Positions 37,266 to 48,538 are shown, counted from the first letter of the stretch. The stretch: DNA of 64,000 nt from Pantoea ananatis LMG 2665 (GCF_000710035.2 NZ_JMJJ01000004.1:620001-684000), one strand, 5' to 3'. The notes: a model not told the origin generated them from the sequence alone. Made by a program: numbers and translations.

Positions 37266-38024
37266 ATGGATCACGCGATATATACCGCGATGGGCGCGGC
37301 CAGTCAGACACTGGATCAGCAGGCGGTTACCGCCAGCAACCTCGCCAACGCCTCAACGCCCGGTTTCCGGGCGCAGTTGAACGCGTTGCGTGCTGTACCG
37401 GTTAACGGCTGGTCACTGCCTACGCGTACGCTGGTAACGGCATCCACGCCGGGTGCCGATATGAGTCAGGGTGCAATGGATTACACCGAACGTCCGCTGG
37501 ACGTGGCGATGCAGCAGGATGGCTGGCTTGCAGTGCGTACTGCAGACGGCAGCGAAGCCTATACCCGCAACGGCAACATGCAAATCCGTTCGGACGGCAC
37601 GCTGACGGTGCAGGGCAATCCCGTCATGGGCGAGGGCGGCCCGATTGTGATCCCACAAGGTTCAGAGATCACGATTGCGGCTGACGGTTCGATTACCGGA
37701 CTGAACGCTGGCGACTCACCCAATGCCACCGTGCAACTGGGTCGTCTGAAGCTGGTTCAGGCAACAGGTAAAGAGTTACAGCGCGGTGACGATGGCATGT
37801 TCCGTCCGACCGCCGCGACGCAGGCGACTCGCGGTGCCGCACTGCAGGCCGATCCGACCATGCAGGTGATGCCCGGCGTTCTGGAAGGCAGTAACGTCAA
37901 ACCGGTTGAGACCATGGTCGATATGATCGCCAATGCCCGACGTTTTGAGATGCAGATGAAAGTCATTTCAAACGTCAACGAAAACGAACAAAAAGCCAAT
38001 CAGTTGCTGAGCATCGGCAGCTAA
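37266..38024 (+). CDS. flgF: Flagellar proximal rod protein FlgF
   Basis: The 252-residue protein matches Flg[21 protein letters not shown] at the start with [16 protein letters not shown], the [20 protein letters not shown] core, and the C-terminal [20 protein letters not shown]. It forms the third proximal-rod ring set. Position and length agree with enteric FlgF (251). Confidence 0.95.
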   Translation: MDHAIYTAMGAASQTLDQQAVTASNLANASTPGFRAQLNALRAVPVNGWSLPTRTLVTASTPGADMSQGAMDYTERPLDVAMQQDGWLAVRTADGSEAYTRNGNMQIRSDGTLTVQGNPVMGEGGPIVIPQGSEITIAADGSITGLNAGDSPNATVQLGRLKLVQATGKELQRGDDGMFRPTAATQATRGAALQADPTMQVMPGVLEGSNVKPVETMVDMIANARRFEMQMKVISNVNENEQKANQLLSIGS

Positions 38025-38041
38025 GGCACGAGGATAAATAC

Positions 38042-38824
38042 ATGATTCGTTCTTTATGGATCGCGAAAACCGGTCTTGATGCCCAGCAGATGAACATGGA
38101 CGTGATCGCCAACAACCTGGCAAACGTCAGTACCAATGGCTTTAAACGTTCACGTGCGGTATTTGAAGACCTGATGTACCAGACGATGCGCCAGCCGGGT
38201 ACCCAGTCATCTGAGCAAACCACGCTGCCGTCAGGTTTGCAAATTGGTACCGGTGTACGTCCGGTGACGACCGAACGTCTGCATACCCAGGGCAACCTGT
38301 CGCAGACCAATAACTCAAAAGATATCGCCATTAACGGACAGGGTTTTTTCCAAATCCAGATGCCAGATGGTACGTCTGCTTACACCCGTGATGGTTCGTT
38401 TCAGGTCGATCAGAATGGTCAGTTAGTGACCAACTCCGGTTTCCCGGTTCAGCCTGGCATCACGATTCCCGCTAACGCCACCAGCATTACCGTGTCGCGC
38501 GATGGTGTGGTGAGCGTTACCCAGCAGGGGCAGACACAGGCCGCCCAGGTTGGTCAGTTAACGCTGAGCACCTTTATGAACAATGCCGGTCTCGATAGCG
38601 TGGGTGAAAACCTCTACAAAGAAACCCAGGCATCCGGTGCCCCGACTGACAGTACGCCGGGGCAGAACGGTGCAGGTTTGCTGTATCAGGGCTATGCCGA
38701 AACCTCCAACGTTAACGTTGCGGAAGAGCTGGTCACCATGATCCAGACGCAGCGCGCGTATGAAATTAACAGCAAAGCGATCAGCACCTCCGATCAAATG
38801 CTGGCGAAGTTAACTCAGCTGTAA
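38042..38824 (+). CDS. flgG: Flagellar distal rod protein FlgG
   Basis: The 260-residue protein is almost identical to enteric FlgG (260). [20 protein letters not shown], the motif [20 protein letters not shown] and the C-terminal [20 protein letters not shown] are conserved. It builds the long distal rod that passes the P and L rings. It is 17 bp after flgF. Confidence 0.97.
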   Translation: MIRSLWIAKTGLDAQQMNMDVIANNLANVSTNGFKRSRAVFEDLMYQTMRQPGTQSSEQTTLPSGLQIGTGVRPVTTERLHTQGNLSQTNNSKDIAINGQGFFQIQMPDGTSAYTRDGSFQVDQNGQLVTNSGFPVQPGITIPANATSITVSRDGVVSVTQQGQTQAAQVGQLTLSTFMNNAGLDSVGENLYKETQASGAPTDSTPGQNGAGLLYQGYAETSNVNVAEELVTMIQTQRAYEINSKAISTSDQMLAKLTQL

Positions 38825-38883
38825 TACGAACAGGGCCGGCGCAGGCTGGCCTGAAGAACAGTCATTTATAAGGTCGTGACTCC

Positions 38884-39594
38884 GTGGCGATGCAACATAT
38901 TCTCAAGCCTGGACATTGGTTAGTAGCAAGCCTGCTACTCACTCTTAACGGTTGTGCACTGGTACCGCGCACGCCGTTGGTGCAAGGGGCGACCACGGCT
39001 CAGCCGTTGCCATCTGCACCACCGGTGGTGAACGGTTCAATTTTTCAGGGCGTCGCGCCGCTTAACTACGGTTATCAGCCGCTGTTTGAGGATCGTCGTC
39101 CACGTAATATCGGCGATACGCTGACCATCACCTTGCAGGAAAACGTCAGCGCCAGCAAAAGTTCAACCTCGAATGCCAGCCGTAACGGCAGCGGCAGTCT
39201 GGGCATCACGGCCGTTCCTACCGGTTTAGCCGGTTTAGCCGGCGCGTCGGGCGAGAAAGCCAACTTTGCGGCGGGTGGCAAAAATGATTTCGCAGGTAAA
39301 GGCGGGGCTTCTGCCAATAACACCTTTACCGGCACCATCACCGTCACGGTGGATCAGGTTCTGTCGAATGGCAACCTGCACGTGGTCGGGGAAAAACAGA
39401 TTGAGATCAACCAGGGCACCGAGTTTATTCGCTTCTCGGGCGTGGTTAACCCACGCACCATCAGCGCCAGCAACGCGGTGTTATCAACGGCCGTCGCCGA
39501 TGCACGTATTGAGTACGTCGGAAATGGTTATATCAATGAAGCGCAGAATATGGGCTGGTTGCAGCGCTTCTTCCTGAATATCTCGCCGTTCTAA
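38884..39594 (+). CDS. flgH: Flagellar L-ring protein FlgH
   Basis: The 236-residue outer-membrane lipoprotein matches FlgH. A lipoprotein signal ends SLLLTLNGC (Cys23); the conserved segments [40 protein letters not shown] and the ending [15 protein letters not shown] follow. It starts with GTG; an ATG two codons later is the alternative but is farther from the AAGG site. It forms the L ring around the distal rod. Confidence 0.95.
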   Translation: MAMQHILKPGHWLVASLLLTLNGCALVPRTPLVQGATTAQPLPSAPPVVNGSIFQGVAPLNYGYQPLFEDRRPRNIGDTLTITLQENVSASKSSTSNASRNGSGSLGITAVPTGLAGLAGASGEKANFAAGGKNDFAGKGGASANNTFTGTITVTVDQVLSNGNLHVVGEKQIEINQGTEFIRFSGVVNPRTISASNAVLSTAVADARIEYVGNGYINEAQNMGWLQRFFLNISPF

Positions 39595-39603
39595 GAGGTT
39601 GCA

Positions 39604-40713
39604 ATGAAAAAGTTAGCATTATGGCGTGTCGGTCTGGGGTTACTGTTAGGCGTAAGCCTGATGGCCCGTGCCGATCTGATTCGCGATTTAACCACCGTCC
39701 AGGGCGTGCGTGATAACCAACTGCTGGGCTACGGACTGGTGGTTGGCCTTGACGGTACCGGTGACCAGACCACCCAGACGCCTTTTACCACGCAGACCGT
39801 GAGTAACATGCTGTCTCAGCTGGGCATTACCGTCCCGCCTGGCACCAACATGCAGCTCAAAAACGTGGCGGCGGTTATGGTGACGGCAAAACTGCCTTCG
39901 TTTGCCCGCCAGGGACAGACGCTGGACGTGGTTGTCTCGTCCATGGGTAATGCGAAAAGTCTGCGCGGCGGTACGCTGTTAATGACGCCGATGAAAGGTG
40001 TCGATAACCAGGTCTATGCGCTGGCTCAGGGCAACATCCTGGTCGGCGGCGCGGGTGCCGCAGCAGGCGGCAGCAGCGTGCAGGTCAACCAGCTTAACGG
40101 GGGACGTATTACCGATGGTGCCACGGTTGAACGTGAGCTGCAGAGCAACTTTGGCTCGCAGAACACCATCAACCTGCAGCTCAACACCGAAGATTTCTCT
40201 ATGGCGCAGCGTATTGCGGATGCCATTAACGCCCGTGGCGGATACGGTTCTGCTCAGCCGCTGGATGCGCGTACTGTGCAGGTCCGCGTATCGCCGAATA
40301 ACGGTGCACAGGTTCGCTTACTGGCTGAGATACAGAATATCGATGTGTCTGTCCCTGTAGAAGATGCCAAGGTGATCATCAACTCACGTACCGGCTCTGT
40401 CGTCATGAACCGTGAAGTGAAACTGAATACCTGTGCCGTCGCGCAGGGCAACCTGTCAGTCACGGTCAATCAGCAGCAAAACGTGAGCCAGCCTAATACG
40501 CCACTGGCGGGTGGACAAACCGTGGCCACCACCAATACGCAGATCGATCTGCGTCAGAGCGGCGGCGCTCTCCAGCGGGTTAACTCCAGCGCCAACCTGA
40601 ACAGTGTCGTGCGCGCGCTCAATGCCCTGGGGGCATCGCCTATCGAACTGATGTCTATTTTGCAGTCAATGCAAAGCGCGGGTTGCCTGCGCGCTAAACT
40701 GGAAATTATCTGA
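39604..40713 (+). CDS. flgI: Flagellar P-ring protein FlgI
   Basis: The 369-residue protein matches FlgI. A signal peptide ends MARA, followed by [20 protein letters not shown] and [20 protein letters not shown], the most conserved part. Two Cys residues, in [10 protein letters not shown] and SAGCLRAKL, are the disulfide pair made by DsbA. It assembles in the peptidoglycan layer with help from FlgA. Its stop shares one base with the flgJ start (TGATG). Confidence 0.96.
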   Translation: MKKLALWRVGLGLLLGVSLMARADLIRDLTTVQGVRDNQLLGYGLVVGLDGTGDQTTQTPFTTQTVSNMLSQLGITVPPGTNMQLKNVAAVMVTAKLPSFARQGQTLDVVVSSMGNAKSLRGGTLLMTPMKGVDNQVYALAQGNILVGGAGAAAGGSSVQVNQLNGGRITDGATVERELQSNFGSQNTINLQLNTEDFSMAQRIADAINARGGYGSAQPLDARTVQVRVSPNNGAQVRLLAEIQNIDVSVPVEDAKVIINSRTGSVVMNREVKLNTCAVAQGNLSVTVNQQQNVSQPNTPLAGGQTVATTNTQIDLRQSGGALQRVNSSANLNSVVRALNALGASPIELMSILQSMQSAGCLRAKLEII

Positions 40714-41657
40714 TGAACGATGCGCAATCGCTGATGAATGCGGCTTTCGACAGCCGCTCACTGAATGACCTTAAACGCCAGGTGACTGTTGATCCGAAAG
40801 GAAAAGCGCTACAGGTGGCACAGCAGGTCGAAGGGATGTTTGTTCAGATGATGCTGAAGAGTATGCGCGAGGCGCTACCGCAGGACGGCATACTCAGCAA
40901 TGAACAGACCAAACTTTTCACGTCAATGTACGATCAGCAGATTGCGCAGGATATTGGTAAACGTGGCCTGGGCCTGGCGGATATCATCGTTAAACAGATG
41001 GAACCCGCCAAAGCACCGGACGAAACCGCCGGAACCGTACCGATGAAGCTGGATAACAGCTTTATCATGAGCAGCATAGGGGCAACGCCGCTGGAGCAGA
41101 TGGTGCGTAAAGCGATGCCGCGCCTGCCCGCGCCATCACCGACCGGTCTGCCCAGTGACAGCCGCGATTTTATTGCGCAACTGACGCAGCCTGCTCAGGC
41201 TGCCAGCCAGCAAAGCGGTATTCCTCACCACCTGATTCTGGCGCAGGCCGCGCTGGAGTCCGGCTGGGGGCAGCGTCAAATCCTGACCCGTGACGGCAAG
41301 CCGAGCTACAACGTCTTCGGCATTAAAGCCAGCGGCAACTGGAAGGGCGAAACAACCGATATCATGACCACCGAATACGAGCATGGCGAAGCGAAAAAAG
41401 TGCGCGCGACATTCCGGGTCTATGGATCCTATTTCGAAGCGTTAAACGACTACGTCAAACTGATTTCGAATAATCCGCGTTATGCGGCCGTGGCCAATGC
41501 GCAAAGTGCCGAGCAGGGCGCGCAGGCATTACAGGCCGCGGGTTATGCGACCGATCCGAAATACGCACAAAAACTGGTAGGAATGATCCAGCAATTCAAG
41601 AGCATGGGCGAGAAAGTCGTTAAAGCCTATAGCCAGGATTTAAGTACGCTGTTCTGA
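40713..41657 (+). CDS. flgJ: Rod cap and peptidoglycan hydrolase FlgJ
   Basis: The 314-residue protein matches FlgJ. The N-terminal half (residues ~1-100, with QVEGMFVQMMLKSMREALP) is the rod cap; the C-terminal half (about 150-310) is a glucosaminidase domain with the catalytic LILAQAALESGWGQRQI region and YNVFGIKASG. It opens the peptidoglycan for the growing rod. It overlaps flgI by 1 bp. Confidence 0.96.
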   Translation: MNDAQSLMNAAFDSRSLNDLKRQVTVDPKGKALQVAQQVEGMFVQMMLKSMREALPQDGILSNEQTKLFTSMYDQQIAQDIGKRGLGLADIIVKQMEPAKAPDETAGTVPMKLDNSFIMSSIGATPLEQMVRKAMPRLPAPSPTGLPSDSRDFIAQLTQPAQAASQQSGIPHHLILAQAALESGWGQRQILTRDGKPSYNVFGIKASGNWKGETTDIMTTEYEHGEAKKVRATFRVYGSYFEALNDYVKLISNNPRYAAVANAQSAEQGAQALQAAGYATDPKYAQKLVGMIQQFKSMGEKVVKAYSQDLSTLF

Positions 41658-41667
41658 TTATTCCGCC

Positions 41668-41694
41668 TCAAGTTTCACTTAAGCATGCCGATAA
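41668..41694 (+). promoter_or_regulatory. Sigma-28 promoter of flgKL
   Basis: TCAAGTTT - 11 bp - GCCGATAA matches the FliA consensus at 15 of 16 positions. It lies in the 124-bp gap after flgJ and gives late expression of the hook-filament junction genes. Confidence 0.92.
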
Positions 41695-41781
41695 TAACAG
41701 CAAGAGCCAGGCGCGCCAGCGCATGTTGGCGACCACACTGATGACAGCAACCCGGTTAACGGGGGAATGTAAGGAACCGAG

Positions 41782-43422
41782 ATGTCCAGCATAATTAATT
41801 CCGCAATGAGCGGGCTCAGTGCCGCACAGGCCGCCTTAAGCACGACCAGTAACAATATCAGTAACTACACTGTCGCGGGTTACTCACGTCAGACCACCAT
41901 TCTGGCCGAAGCAAACAGTACCCTGCAGGGGAAAAGCTATTACGGCAACGGCGTTAACGTCACTGGCGTTCAGCGTGAATATGATAGTTTTATCGCGGCT
42001 CAGCTGCGCGGTTCGTCAGCCACCTATAACGCAGCGAATACACAGTATTCGCAGGTATCGAACATTGACGATCTGATGTCGACCTCGACCACTAACCTGT
42101 CGACGGCGATTCAGGGCTTCTTCAGCAACATGCAGAACGTGGTCAGTAACGCCAACGATCCGGCGGCGCGTCAGTCGATGCTCAGCAACTCCCAGGGGCT
42201 GGTTAACCAGTTCCAGACCCAGGCGCAGTACCTGACCAACATGCAAAACAGCGTGAACACCAACATTGCCTCTAATGTTGATCAGATTAATACCTTCACC
42301 ACGCAGATCTCGAATCTTAACCAGCAAATTGCCAAACTCAGCACGGCTAACGGTGCAACACCGAATGATTTGCTGGATCAGCGCGATCAGTTAGTAAATG
42401 GTCTGAATAATATCGTTGGTGTGACAGTGTCACAACAAGATGGAAGCTATACCGTTTCCATGGCTAACGGCCTTTCGCTGGTGAATGGTTTTCAGTCCAC
42501 CAAACTGGTGGCTATGCCCTCCAGCAGTGACCTGACCCGCACCACAGTGGGTTATGTTGACCCACAAGCTGGCAACGTGCAGCTTCCCGAATCATCTATA
42601 ACTACGGGTTCGCTGGGCGGTATGCTGAACTTTCGTTCGCAGGATCTGGACCTGGCACAAAACCAACTGGGCCAGTTAGCGGCGGCCTTTACAACCAGTT
42701 TTAACGCCGTGCATAAGCAAGGCTTCGACAGCAACGGTAATCAGGGCGTCGACTTCTTTAATATCGGCACTCCTACGGCGCAGGGGGACAGCAAAAATAC
42801 CTCTTCTGCCACCCTGACGGCCGCGTGGACTAACACCAGTGCCCTGCAGGCATCAAACTATACCGTCAGCTATGACGGAACAAACTGGTCAGCGACACGT
42901 TTGTCAGATAACAGCAAAACCACGCTTACACCCACGACCTCGGGCGGCGTTACGACGCTTAATCTGGATGGGATGAGCCTGACGGTCAACGGCACGCCAA
43001 ACGCCAAAGACAGTTTCCTGGTGAAACCGGTTCAGAACGTGGTTAACGGCATGTCGGTTGCTATTACCAGCGGATCGCAAATCGCCGCAGCGGCCGCGAC
43101 CGGCGGTGAAAGTGATAACCGCAATGCGCAAAAGCTGCTGGCGTTGCAGGATGCCAAAATTGTTAACGGCAACGCGACGATTTCCCAGGCTTACGGCGCG
43201 ATGGTGAGTACCGTTGGCAATAAAACCCAGGCACTCAAAACCGCCAGCACGACACAGCAGAACGTGGTGACGCAGCTCACCAACCGCCAGCAGTCTGTTT
43301 CTGGCGTGAACCTGGATGAAGAGTACGCGAACCTGACGAAATACCAACAATATTACATGGCGAATGCGCAGGTTTTAAAAACGGCCAGCACCGTTTTTGA
43401 CGCCCTGCTTAGCATCAACTAA
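41782..43422 (+). CDS. flgK: Flagellar hook-associated protein 1, FlgK
   Basis: The 546-residue protein matches FlgK. The N-terminal MSSIINSAMSGLSAAQAALS and NNISNYTVAGYSRQTTILAE and the C-terminal EEYANLTKYQQYYMANAQVL pack as coiled coils at the hook-filament junction. The Thr/Asn-rich middle (about 250-470) is the variable exposed part. FlgN is its chaperone. It is driven by a sigma-28 promoter and by readthrough from flgJ. Confidence 0.96.
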   Translation: MSSIINSAMSGLSAAQAALSTTSNNISNYTVAGYSRQTTILAEANSTLQGKSYYGNGVNVTGVQREYDSFIAAQLRGSSATYNAANTQYSQVSNIDDLMSTSTTNLSTAIQGFFSNMQNVVSNANDPAARQSMLSNSQGLVNQFQTQAQYLTNMQNSVNTNIASNVDQINTFTTQISNLNQQIAKLSTANGATPNDLLDQRDQLVNGLNNIVGVTVSQQDGSYTVSMANGLSLVNGFQSTKLVAMPSSSDLTRTTVGYVDPQAGNVQLPESSITTGSLGGMLNFRSQDLDLAQNQLGQLAAAFTTSFNAVHKQGFDSNGNQGVDFFNIGTPTAQGDSKNTSSATLTAAWTNTSALQASNYTVSYDGTNWSATRLSDNSKTTLTPTTSGGVTTLNLDGMSLTVNGTPNAKDSFLVKPVQNVVNGMSVAITSGSQIAAAAATGGESDNRNAQKLLALQDAKIVNGNATISQAYGAMVSTVGNKTQALKTASTTQQNVVTQLTNRQQSVSGVNLDEEYANLTKYQQYYMANAQVLKTASTVFDALLSIN

Positions 43423-43436
43423 AAGCAGAGGACATC

Positions 43437-44399
43437 ATGCGACTCAGTACAAATATGATTTTTGACCAGCAGGTTCGCGGCGTTAGCGATGCGCAATCCT
43501 CCTGGTTAAACGCGGGAAAACAGCTTTCCACCGGACTCAGAGTGTCTAATCCTTCAGACGACCCGATTGCCGCATCGCGTGCGGTCGTGCTGTCGCAAAC
43601 GCAGGCGCAGGCAAGCCAGTATTCTGTTGCGCGTACCTTTGCCGACCAGGGATTATCGCTGGAAGAAAATACCCTTAACGGCGTCACGAACAGCATCATG
43701 AGCGCGCAGTCGATGATCGTGGCCGCGGCAAACGGTTCCTTAAGCGATGATGACCGCGCCTCCTATGCGACTCAGCTGGAAGGCGTGCGTGCGCAGTTAC
43801 TAAACCAGGTCAACAGCAAAGACGCCAACGGTCGCTATATTTTCGCGGGTTACAAAACCGATAGCCCGCCGTTTGTGGACGGTGCGGGCGGTGTGACCTA
43901 TCAGGGCGGAACCGACGCCATTACGCAAAAAGTGGACACTGACCGTACCATGACCATCGGTCATACTGGTAACAGCATCGTGATGTCTATCACCAGCAAT
44001 GCGGTGAAAGAGCCTAACGGCGGTACCAGTGAAACGAACTTGTTTAACATGCTGGACAGCGCCATCAGTGCGCTGAAAGTGCCGCAAAACGGCGCGGACG
44101 ATGCGACGAAAGCCACGTTTTCTGCGGCAATGGATAAAACCAGCCGTGGTTTGAGCAACTCGTTGAACAATGTGCTCAGCGTCCGTTCCGAGATCGGTAC
44201 TCAGTTGAAAGAGTTAGATACGTTGAATGCGCAGGGGGACGATCGCAAGGTCATTTATGATTCCCAGATGAGCAGCCTGGTGGACGTTGATTACACCCAG
44301 GCGATCTCCAGCTACACCATGCAACAGCAGGCGCTGCAGGCTTCATACAAGACCTTTACCGATATGTCTCAGATGTCGCTGTTTCAGTTAAATTCATAA
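43437..44399 (+). CDS. flgL: Flagellar hook-associated protein 3, FlgL
   Basis: The 320-residue protein matches FlgL. MRLSTNMIFDQQVRGVSDAQ at the start and QLSTGLRVSNPSDDPIAASR are the flagellin-like N-terminal core; the C-terminus YTMQQQALQASYKTFTDMSQ closes it. It joins FlgK to the flagellin filament. It is 14 bp after flgK and followed by a strong terminator that ends the operon. Confidence 0.96.
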   Translation: MRLSTNMIFDQQVRGVSDAQSSWLNAGKQLSTGLRVSNPSDDPIAASRAVVLSQTQAQASQYSVARTFADQGLSLEENTLNGVTNSIMSAQSMIVAAANGSLSDDDRASYATQLEGVRAQLLNQVNSKDANGRYIFAGYKTDSPPFVDGAGGVTYQGGTDAITQKVDTDRTMTIGHTGNSIVMSITSNAVKEPNGGTSETNLFNMLDSAISALKVPQNGADDATKATFSAAMDKTSRGLSNSLNNVLSVRSEIGTQLKELDTLNAQGDDRKVIYDSQMSSLVDVDYTQAISSYTMQQQALQASYKTFTDMSQMSLFQLNS

Positions 44400-44437
44400 A
44401 AAATTTGGGCGTACTTTAACCGGGTGCGCTTAGTTTT

Positions 44438-44474
44438 TCCCACCGTCCTGATAAGGGACGGTGGGATTTTTTTT
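44438..44474 (+). terminator. Rho-independent terminator of flgKL
   Basis: A perfect 11-bp stem (TCCCACCGTCC / GGACGGTGGGA) with a 7-nt loop is followed by eight T, 38 bp after the flgL stop. The remaining gap to rne (44475-44634) shows nothing else. Confidence 0.93.
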
Positions 44475-44634
44475 GCCTGCAGCCTGTGCGTTGCCACAAG
44501 GCCACTCTGAGAAGCATGCGTTAACGCGTGACTCGCGCGCGGTTTTATCCCTGTAACGCTGCCCTGTCTGAGAGCCGCATTCAGTTAAGGGCTGCGTATC
44601 CCCGAACCATCGCCTGTTACGCCGAGCATGCAAT

Positions 44635-44658
44635 AAAAAACCCGGCCGGAGCCGGGTT
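44635..44658 (-). terminator. Rho-independent terminator of rne
   Basis: On the minus strand the 8-bp stem AACCCGGC / GCCGGGTT with a 4-nt loop is followed by a T-run, 21 bp after the rne stop. Confidence 0.88.
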
Positions 44659-44679
44659 CATGTGTGCTGCTAGCGCGCC

Positions 44680-47600
44680 TTACGGCTTGGTGGCAGGTGC
44701 AGTAGCCTGATGGGTGGCGCTGTGGCCGCCAGCAGAACCTCTGCCCTCAAATTTAAAGGCCGGACGTTGCCAGTCACTTTGACGGGCAGGCTCGGGTTGC
44801 CACACTGGCGCAGGCGCCTTGGTCATCGGTGCAGAAGCAAAGTGCTTCCAGCGCGTTTCGGCGTTGGCTTTTAATGCCTCAACAGGGATGTCGCGTGCGG
44901 CAACAGGTGCATGAGGTTCACTAACCGGCGTAATGGCTTCCTCAGCGGCAACAGGCGCGTGTAAAACCTCTGCCACCTGCGCTTCGGTCGCAGCGCTGAC
45001 TTCAGTGCCCGCATGCTCATCCGCCGTTTCTTCAGGCGCGGATTCTGCGACAACCGGCACCTTCACCTCCGGCGCTTCGACAGCGTCAGCAGGCTGAGCC
45101 TGTTGCGCGATCGCTTCAGCACTGGCTTCAGCGGCGGCTGGAATCACCGAAGGTTCATGATGAACCGGGGCTTCAATGGCCTGAGTATCGTCAGTATTCA
45201 CCACGGTAACCGGGGCGTCAGCCTGCGGCTCTGCGATTTGTACTGGCGCAGCCTGTGAAGCCGGCGCTTCCTCGGTGGCGACAGGCAGGGCAACAGCAGG
45301 TGCAGTCTCTTCACGGCTGTAGTCCGGTGTCGATTGAGGCGCATCCTGAACGATTTGCTCTTCATTCGCTTGCGCGACCGGATAGCGAATCCAGACTTTG
45401 CCGGACGCCATCTCAGGCGAAGCCGCAGCGGCGTCTAAAGGCATCGCGGACTGGGTCGGATAACGTTCATCACGGTAACGACGGCGACGCTGACCACTTA
45501 CGCGCAGATGGCGAGGTGAACGGCGTGAACGACGTGGCATATTGGCATTATCGCGACCTTCGTTCTCCTCCGTCTCTTCAACCTGTGACGTTTCGACAAC
45601 AGGCTGCACCTTTTGAACGTCAGCCGATTCGGCTGATTCAACGGCGGCGGCCTGCGGCTGGTCATTGTTATCACCAACGCGGACTTTCTGCGTCAGCTGG
45701 CGCGGTTTGCGGCGTGGCATCACCTGAACGCGCTCGTCTTCCTGCGCATCCACAGCAGCAGGCGCGACCGCTTCGGCGGTTTGTTCCACCGCGCTGTTAG
45801 CGTCCTGCTGAGCACGTTTCTCTTCCTGACGACGACGCTGACGTTCAGCACGTTGTTCGCGGCGCTGTTGCTGCTGCTCATCACGCTGCTGGCGCGCTTC
45901 ATCGCTCAGTACCGGACGATCGTCACGCGCGTCATTAGGCTGGGCCTGACGCTTGTTACGACGATTGTCTTCACGCGGCTCGCGATTATCTCGAGACTCA
46001 CCACGGTTATCACGGTTATCACGGTTATCACGAGCGTCACGGTTATCGCGAGATTCGCGCTGTTGTGCGTTATCACCGTTGCGCGGGGTACGTTCGCGAC
46101 GGTTATTGTTGCGACGATTATTACGACGATCGCCACGCGGGTTGCCGTTCTCGTCCTCGCTGGTTTTCTGCGGGGCCGTCACCTCGGCAACCGGCTCGAC
46201 AGCCGCCGGAGCAGGTTCGCCAGCAAACAGTTTTTTCAATCCACTCAGCAGACGGCTGACAAAACCTTCACTGGCCGGCGCGGCCGCTGGTGCGGGTTGC
46301 GTCACAGTCGCTGAAGGTGTGGCCACTTCCGGTGAGGCTTCGGCCGGTGCTGGCGGCGCATCGGGCATCACAAAGGCTGCGAGAGCAGGCTGCTCTGGAC
46401 GGCGGCGCTCAGCATGCTCCTCTTCAGATGGCATCGCCATCTCGGCTTCATGCAGTTTCGGCAGGTGGTAGCTCAGCGTTTGCGTTTCTTCGCCTTTGCG
46501 CACGCGCAGAACGGAGTAGTGCGGGGTTTCCATCCGGTCGTCCGGCACGATGACCGCACGTACGCCGCCCTGACGTTTCTCGATAGCATTTACCGCTTCA
46601 CGTTTTTCATTCAGCAGGTAAGAGGCAACCGGGACCGGCACGATAGCATGCACTTCTTTGGTGTTGTCTTTCAGCGCTTCTTCTTCAATCAGGCGCAGAA
46701 TGGACAGCGACAGAGATTCGTTATCACGAATAGTGCCGGTGCCGCTACAACGTGGACAGACGTGGTGGCTGGACTCGCCCAGGGACGGGCTGAGGCGCTG
46801 GCGGGACATCTCCAGCAGGCCAAAACGTGAAATATGGCTGATTTGAATACGGGCGCGATCCTGACGGACGGCTTCACGCAGACGGTTTTCAACCGCGCGC
46901 TGGTGACGAACCGGTGTCATATCGATGAAGTCGATAACGATCAGGCCGCCCAGGTCGCGCAGACGCAGCTGGCGAGCAATTTCGTCTGCCGCTTCCAGGT
47001 TGGTATTAAAGGCGGTTTCTTCAATATCGCCACCGCGCGTGGCACGGGCGGAGTTGATATCGATGGCGGTAAGCGCTTCGGTACTGTCGATAACGATTGA
47101 GCCGCCTGACGGCAAGCGAACTTCACGCTGGAAAGCGGATTCGATTTGCGATTCGATTTGGTAATGGCTGAACAGCGGAATCTCACCGGTGTAGAGCTTA
47201 ATTTTGCTGCTAAAGTCCGGACGGCCCAGCGCGGCGATATGCTGACGTGCCAGCTCAAGCACTTTCGGGTTATCGATAAGAATCTCACCGATATCCTGAC
47301 GCAGATAGTCGCGGAAGGCGCGCACGATCACGTTGCTTTCCTGATGGATCAGGAACGGGGCCGCGCGGCTGTCAGCCGCTTTTTTGATGGCTTCCCAATG
47401 CTTCAGACGGAAGCTAAGGTCCCACTGCAGCGATTCGGCTGATTTACCGACGCCCGCCGTGCGAACAATCAGCCCCATGCCATCAGGGAGTTCCAGCGCC
47501 GATAGCGCCTCTTTCAGTTCGGTACGGTCATCACCTTCAATCCGACGAGAAATCCCACCCGCGCGCGGGTTATTTGGCATTAATACCAGATAGCTACCGG

Positions 47601-47967
47601 CCAGAGAGATAAAGGTAGTGAGCGCAGCGCCTTTGTTGCCGCGTTCTTCTTTATCAATCTGAACAATGACTTCCTGACCTTCACGCAGCACGTCTTTAAT
47701 GTTCGGACGACCGTGTGAGTTGTAATTAGCAGGGAAGTATTCGCGGGAAATTTCTTTCAGAGGGAGGAAACCGTGACGTTCTGCACCGTAATCGACGAAG
47801 GCCGCTTCAAGGCTGGGTTCGATACGGGTGATTTTACCTTTGTAGATATTGGCTTTTTTCTGTTCGTGTCCTGGGCTTTCGATATCCAGATCGTACAGAC
47901 GTTGACCATCAACCAGGGCAACGCGCAACTCCTCCTGCTGAGTTGCGTTGATTAACATTCTTTTCAT
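44680..47967 (-). CDS. rne: Ribonuclease E
   Basis: The 1095-residue protein matches RNase E, the endonuclease that starts mRNA decay and processes rRNA and tRNA, and is the scaffold of the degradosome. Residues 1-~520 are nearly identical to E. coli: S1 domain (~35-125), Asp303 in [20 protein letters not shown], Asp346 in VIDFIDM and the Zn-link CPRCSG (404/407). An amphipathic helix ([13 protein letters not shown], ~570-585) is the membrane anchor. The disordered C-terminal half carries an Arg/Asn/Asp-rich RNA-binding tract with DNR repeats, the conserved [20 protein letters not shown] region that contacts helicase and enolase, and a C-terminal [13 protein letters not shown] site typical of PNPase binding. 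Confidence 0.97.
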   Translation of the reverse strand: MKRMLINATQQEELRVALVDGQRLYDLDIESPGHEQKKANIYKGKITRIEPSLEAAFVDYGAERHGFLPLKEISREYFPANYNSHGRPNIKDVLREGQEVIVQIDKEERGNKGAALTTFISLAGSYLVLMPNNPRAGGISRRIEGDDRTELKEALSALELPDGMGLIVRTAGVGKSAESLQWDLSFRLKHWEAIKKAADSRAAPFLIHQESNVIVRAFRDYLRQDIGEILIDNPKVLELARQHIAALGRPDFSSKIKLYTGEIPLFSHYQIESQIESAFQREVRLPSGGSIVIDSTEALTAIDINSARATRGGDIEETAFNTNLEAADEIARQLRLRDLGGLIVIDFIDMTPVRHQRAVENRLREAVRQDRARIQISHISRFGLLEMSRQRLSPSLGESSHHVCPRCSGTGTIRDNESLSLSILRLIEEEALKDNTKEVHAIVPVPVASYLLNEKREAVNAIEKRQGGVRAVIVPDDRMETPHYSVLRVRKGEETQTLSYHLPKLHEAEMAMPSEEEHAERRRPEQPALAAFVMPDAPPAPAEASPEVATPSATVTQPAPAAAPASEGFVSRLLSGLKKLFAGEPAPAAVEPVAEVTAPQKTSEDENGNPRGDRRNNRRNNNRRERTPRNGDNAQQRESRDNRDARDNRDNRDNRGESRDNREPREDNRRNKRQAQPNDARDDRPVLSDEARQQRDEQQQQRREQRAERQRRRQEEKRAQQDANSAVEQTAEAVAPAAVDAQEDERVQVMPRRKPRQLTQKVRVGDNNDQPQAAAVESAESADVQKVQPVVETSQVEETEENEGRDNANMPRRSRRSPRHLRVSGQRRRRYRDERYPTQSAMPLDAAAASPEMASGKVWIRYPVAQANEEQIVQDAPQSTPDYSREETAPAVALPVATEEAPASQAAPVQIAEPQADAPVTVVNTDDTQAIEAPVHHEPSVIPAAAEASAEAIAQQAQPADAVEAPEVKVPVVAESAPEETADEHAGTEVSAATEAQVAEVLHAPVAAEEAITPVSEPHAPVAARDIPVEALKANAETRWKHFASAPMTKAPAPVWQPEPARQSDWQRPAFKFEGRGSAGGHSATHQATAPATKP
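46003..46047. repeat. 9-bp tandem repeat inside rne
   Basis: Five consecutive 9-bp units, four identical (ACGGTTATC) and one variant (ACGAGCGTC), lie in the disordered half of rne. They encode repeated Asp-Asn-Arg triplets on the minus strand. The unit keeps the reading frame, so copy-number changes only lengthen or shorten the RNA-binding tract. Confidence 0.85.
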
Positions 47968-48538
47968 CGTAACGTACTCGTTATTCTTTCATGAGTGATT
48001 AAAGCTGCGGGCATAGTTACCCTGGACGAGTATCAACCGATGGCCCCGTGACTTAGTGCAATGTCGTCAACCTCACGGTTATCGACCGCGCGAGGGGCGC
48101 AAATAACGTCGGTGGCCTGTTTTTCATAAGGAACAACAGCACCAGATAGTGGAAATGCGAGAGATAATTCAGTAAACCCGTGCACTCCATCTCATGTCCA
48201 GGCCGCAACCCGCAGCCCGCTAAGTGTCTGATTTCGCATTACGTCTTACGCCATTGCTGCGTGTCTGCTCAATCCGACAAAATAACTAATTTCGTTTTTT
48301 TTCTTATCTGAATCTTCAGCTAAGAAACCCAAGCATTATTCCACTGCTAACCTTCATATAGCAAGGTGACTTTAACTCACTGATCAATTTTCTTTACATT
48401 TTAAGAACCCTACGACAAGAAGTGCACCCGCGCTGCTGAAAATCACAGCAATCACATTACGCTTCCTGACGAGACGCAAAGAGTTAAGCACAGAAAAAGG
48501 GGTGGCGCTATCAGGGGACACTATTTAGAATCGCCGCC
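47968..48538. other. 571-bp divergent gap: rne leader and rluC promoter region
   Basis: The first ~360 bp upstream of rne should be its long 5' untranslated leader, which in E. coli holds hairpins through which RNase E cuts its own mRNA. A hairpin is visible at 48071-48095 (outer stem CCTC / GAGG, inner CGGT / ACCG), and other short stems lie nearby. No small gene with a good start is apparent. The exact rne and rluC promoters cannot be assigned with confidence. Confidence 0.55.

Noticed and set aside
45255..46471. Several plus-strand frames opposite rne (up to 181 codons)
   Set aside because: They mirror the low-complexity Ala/Pro/Arg-rich half of RNase E; repetitive composition keeps opposite frames open by chance.
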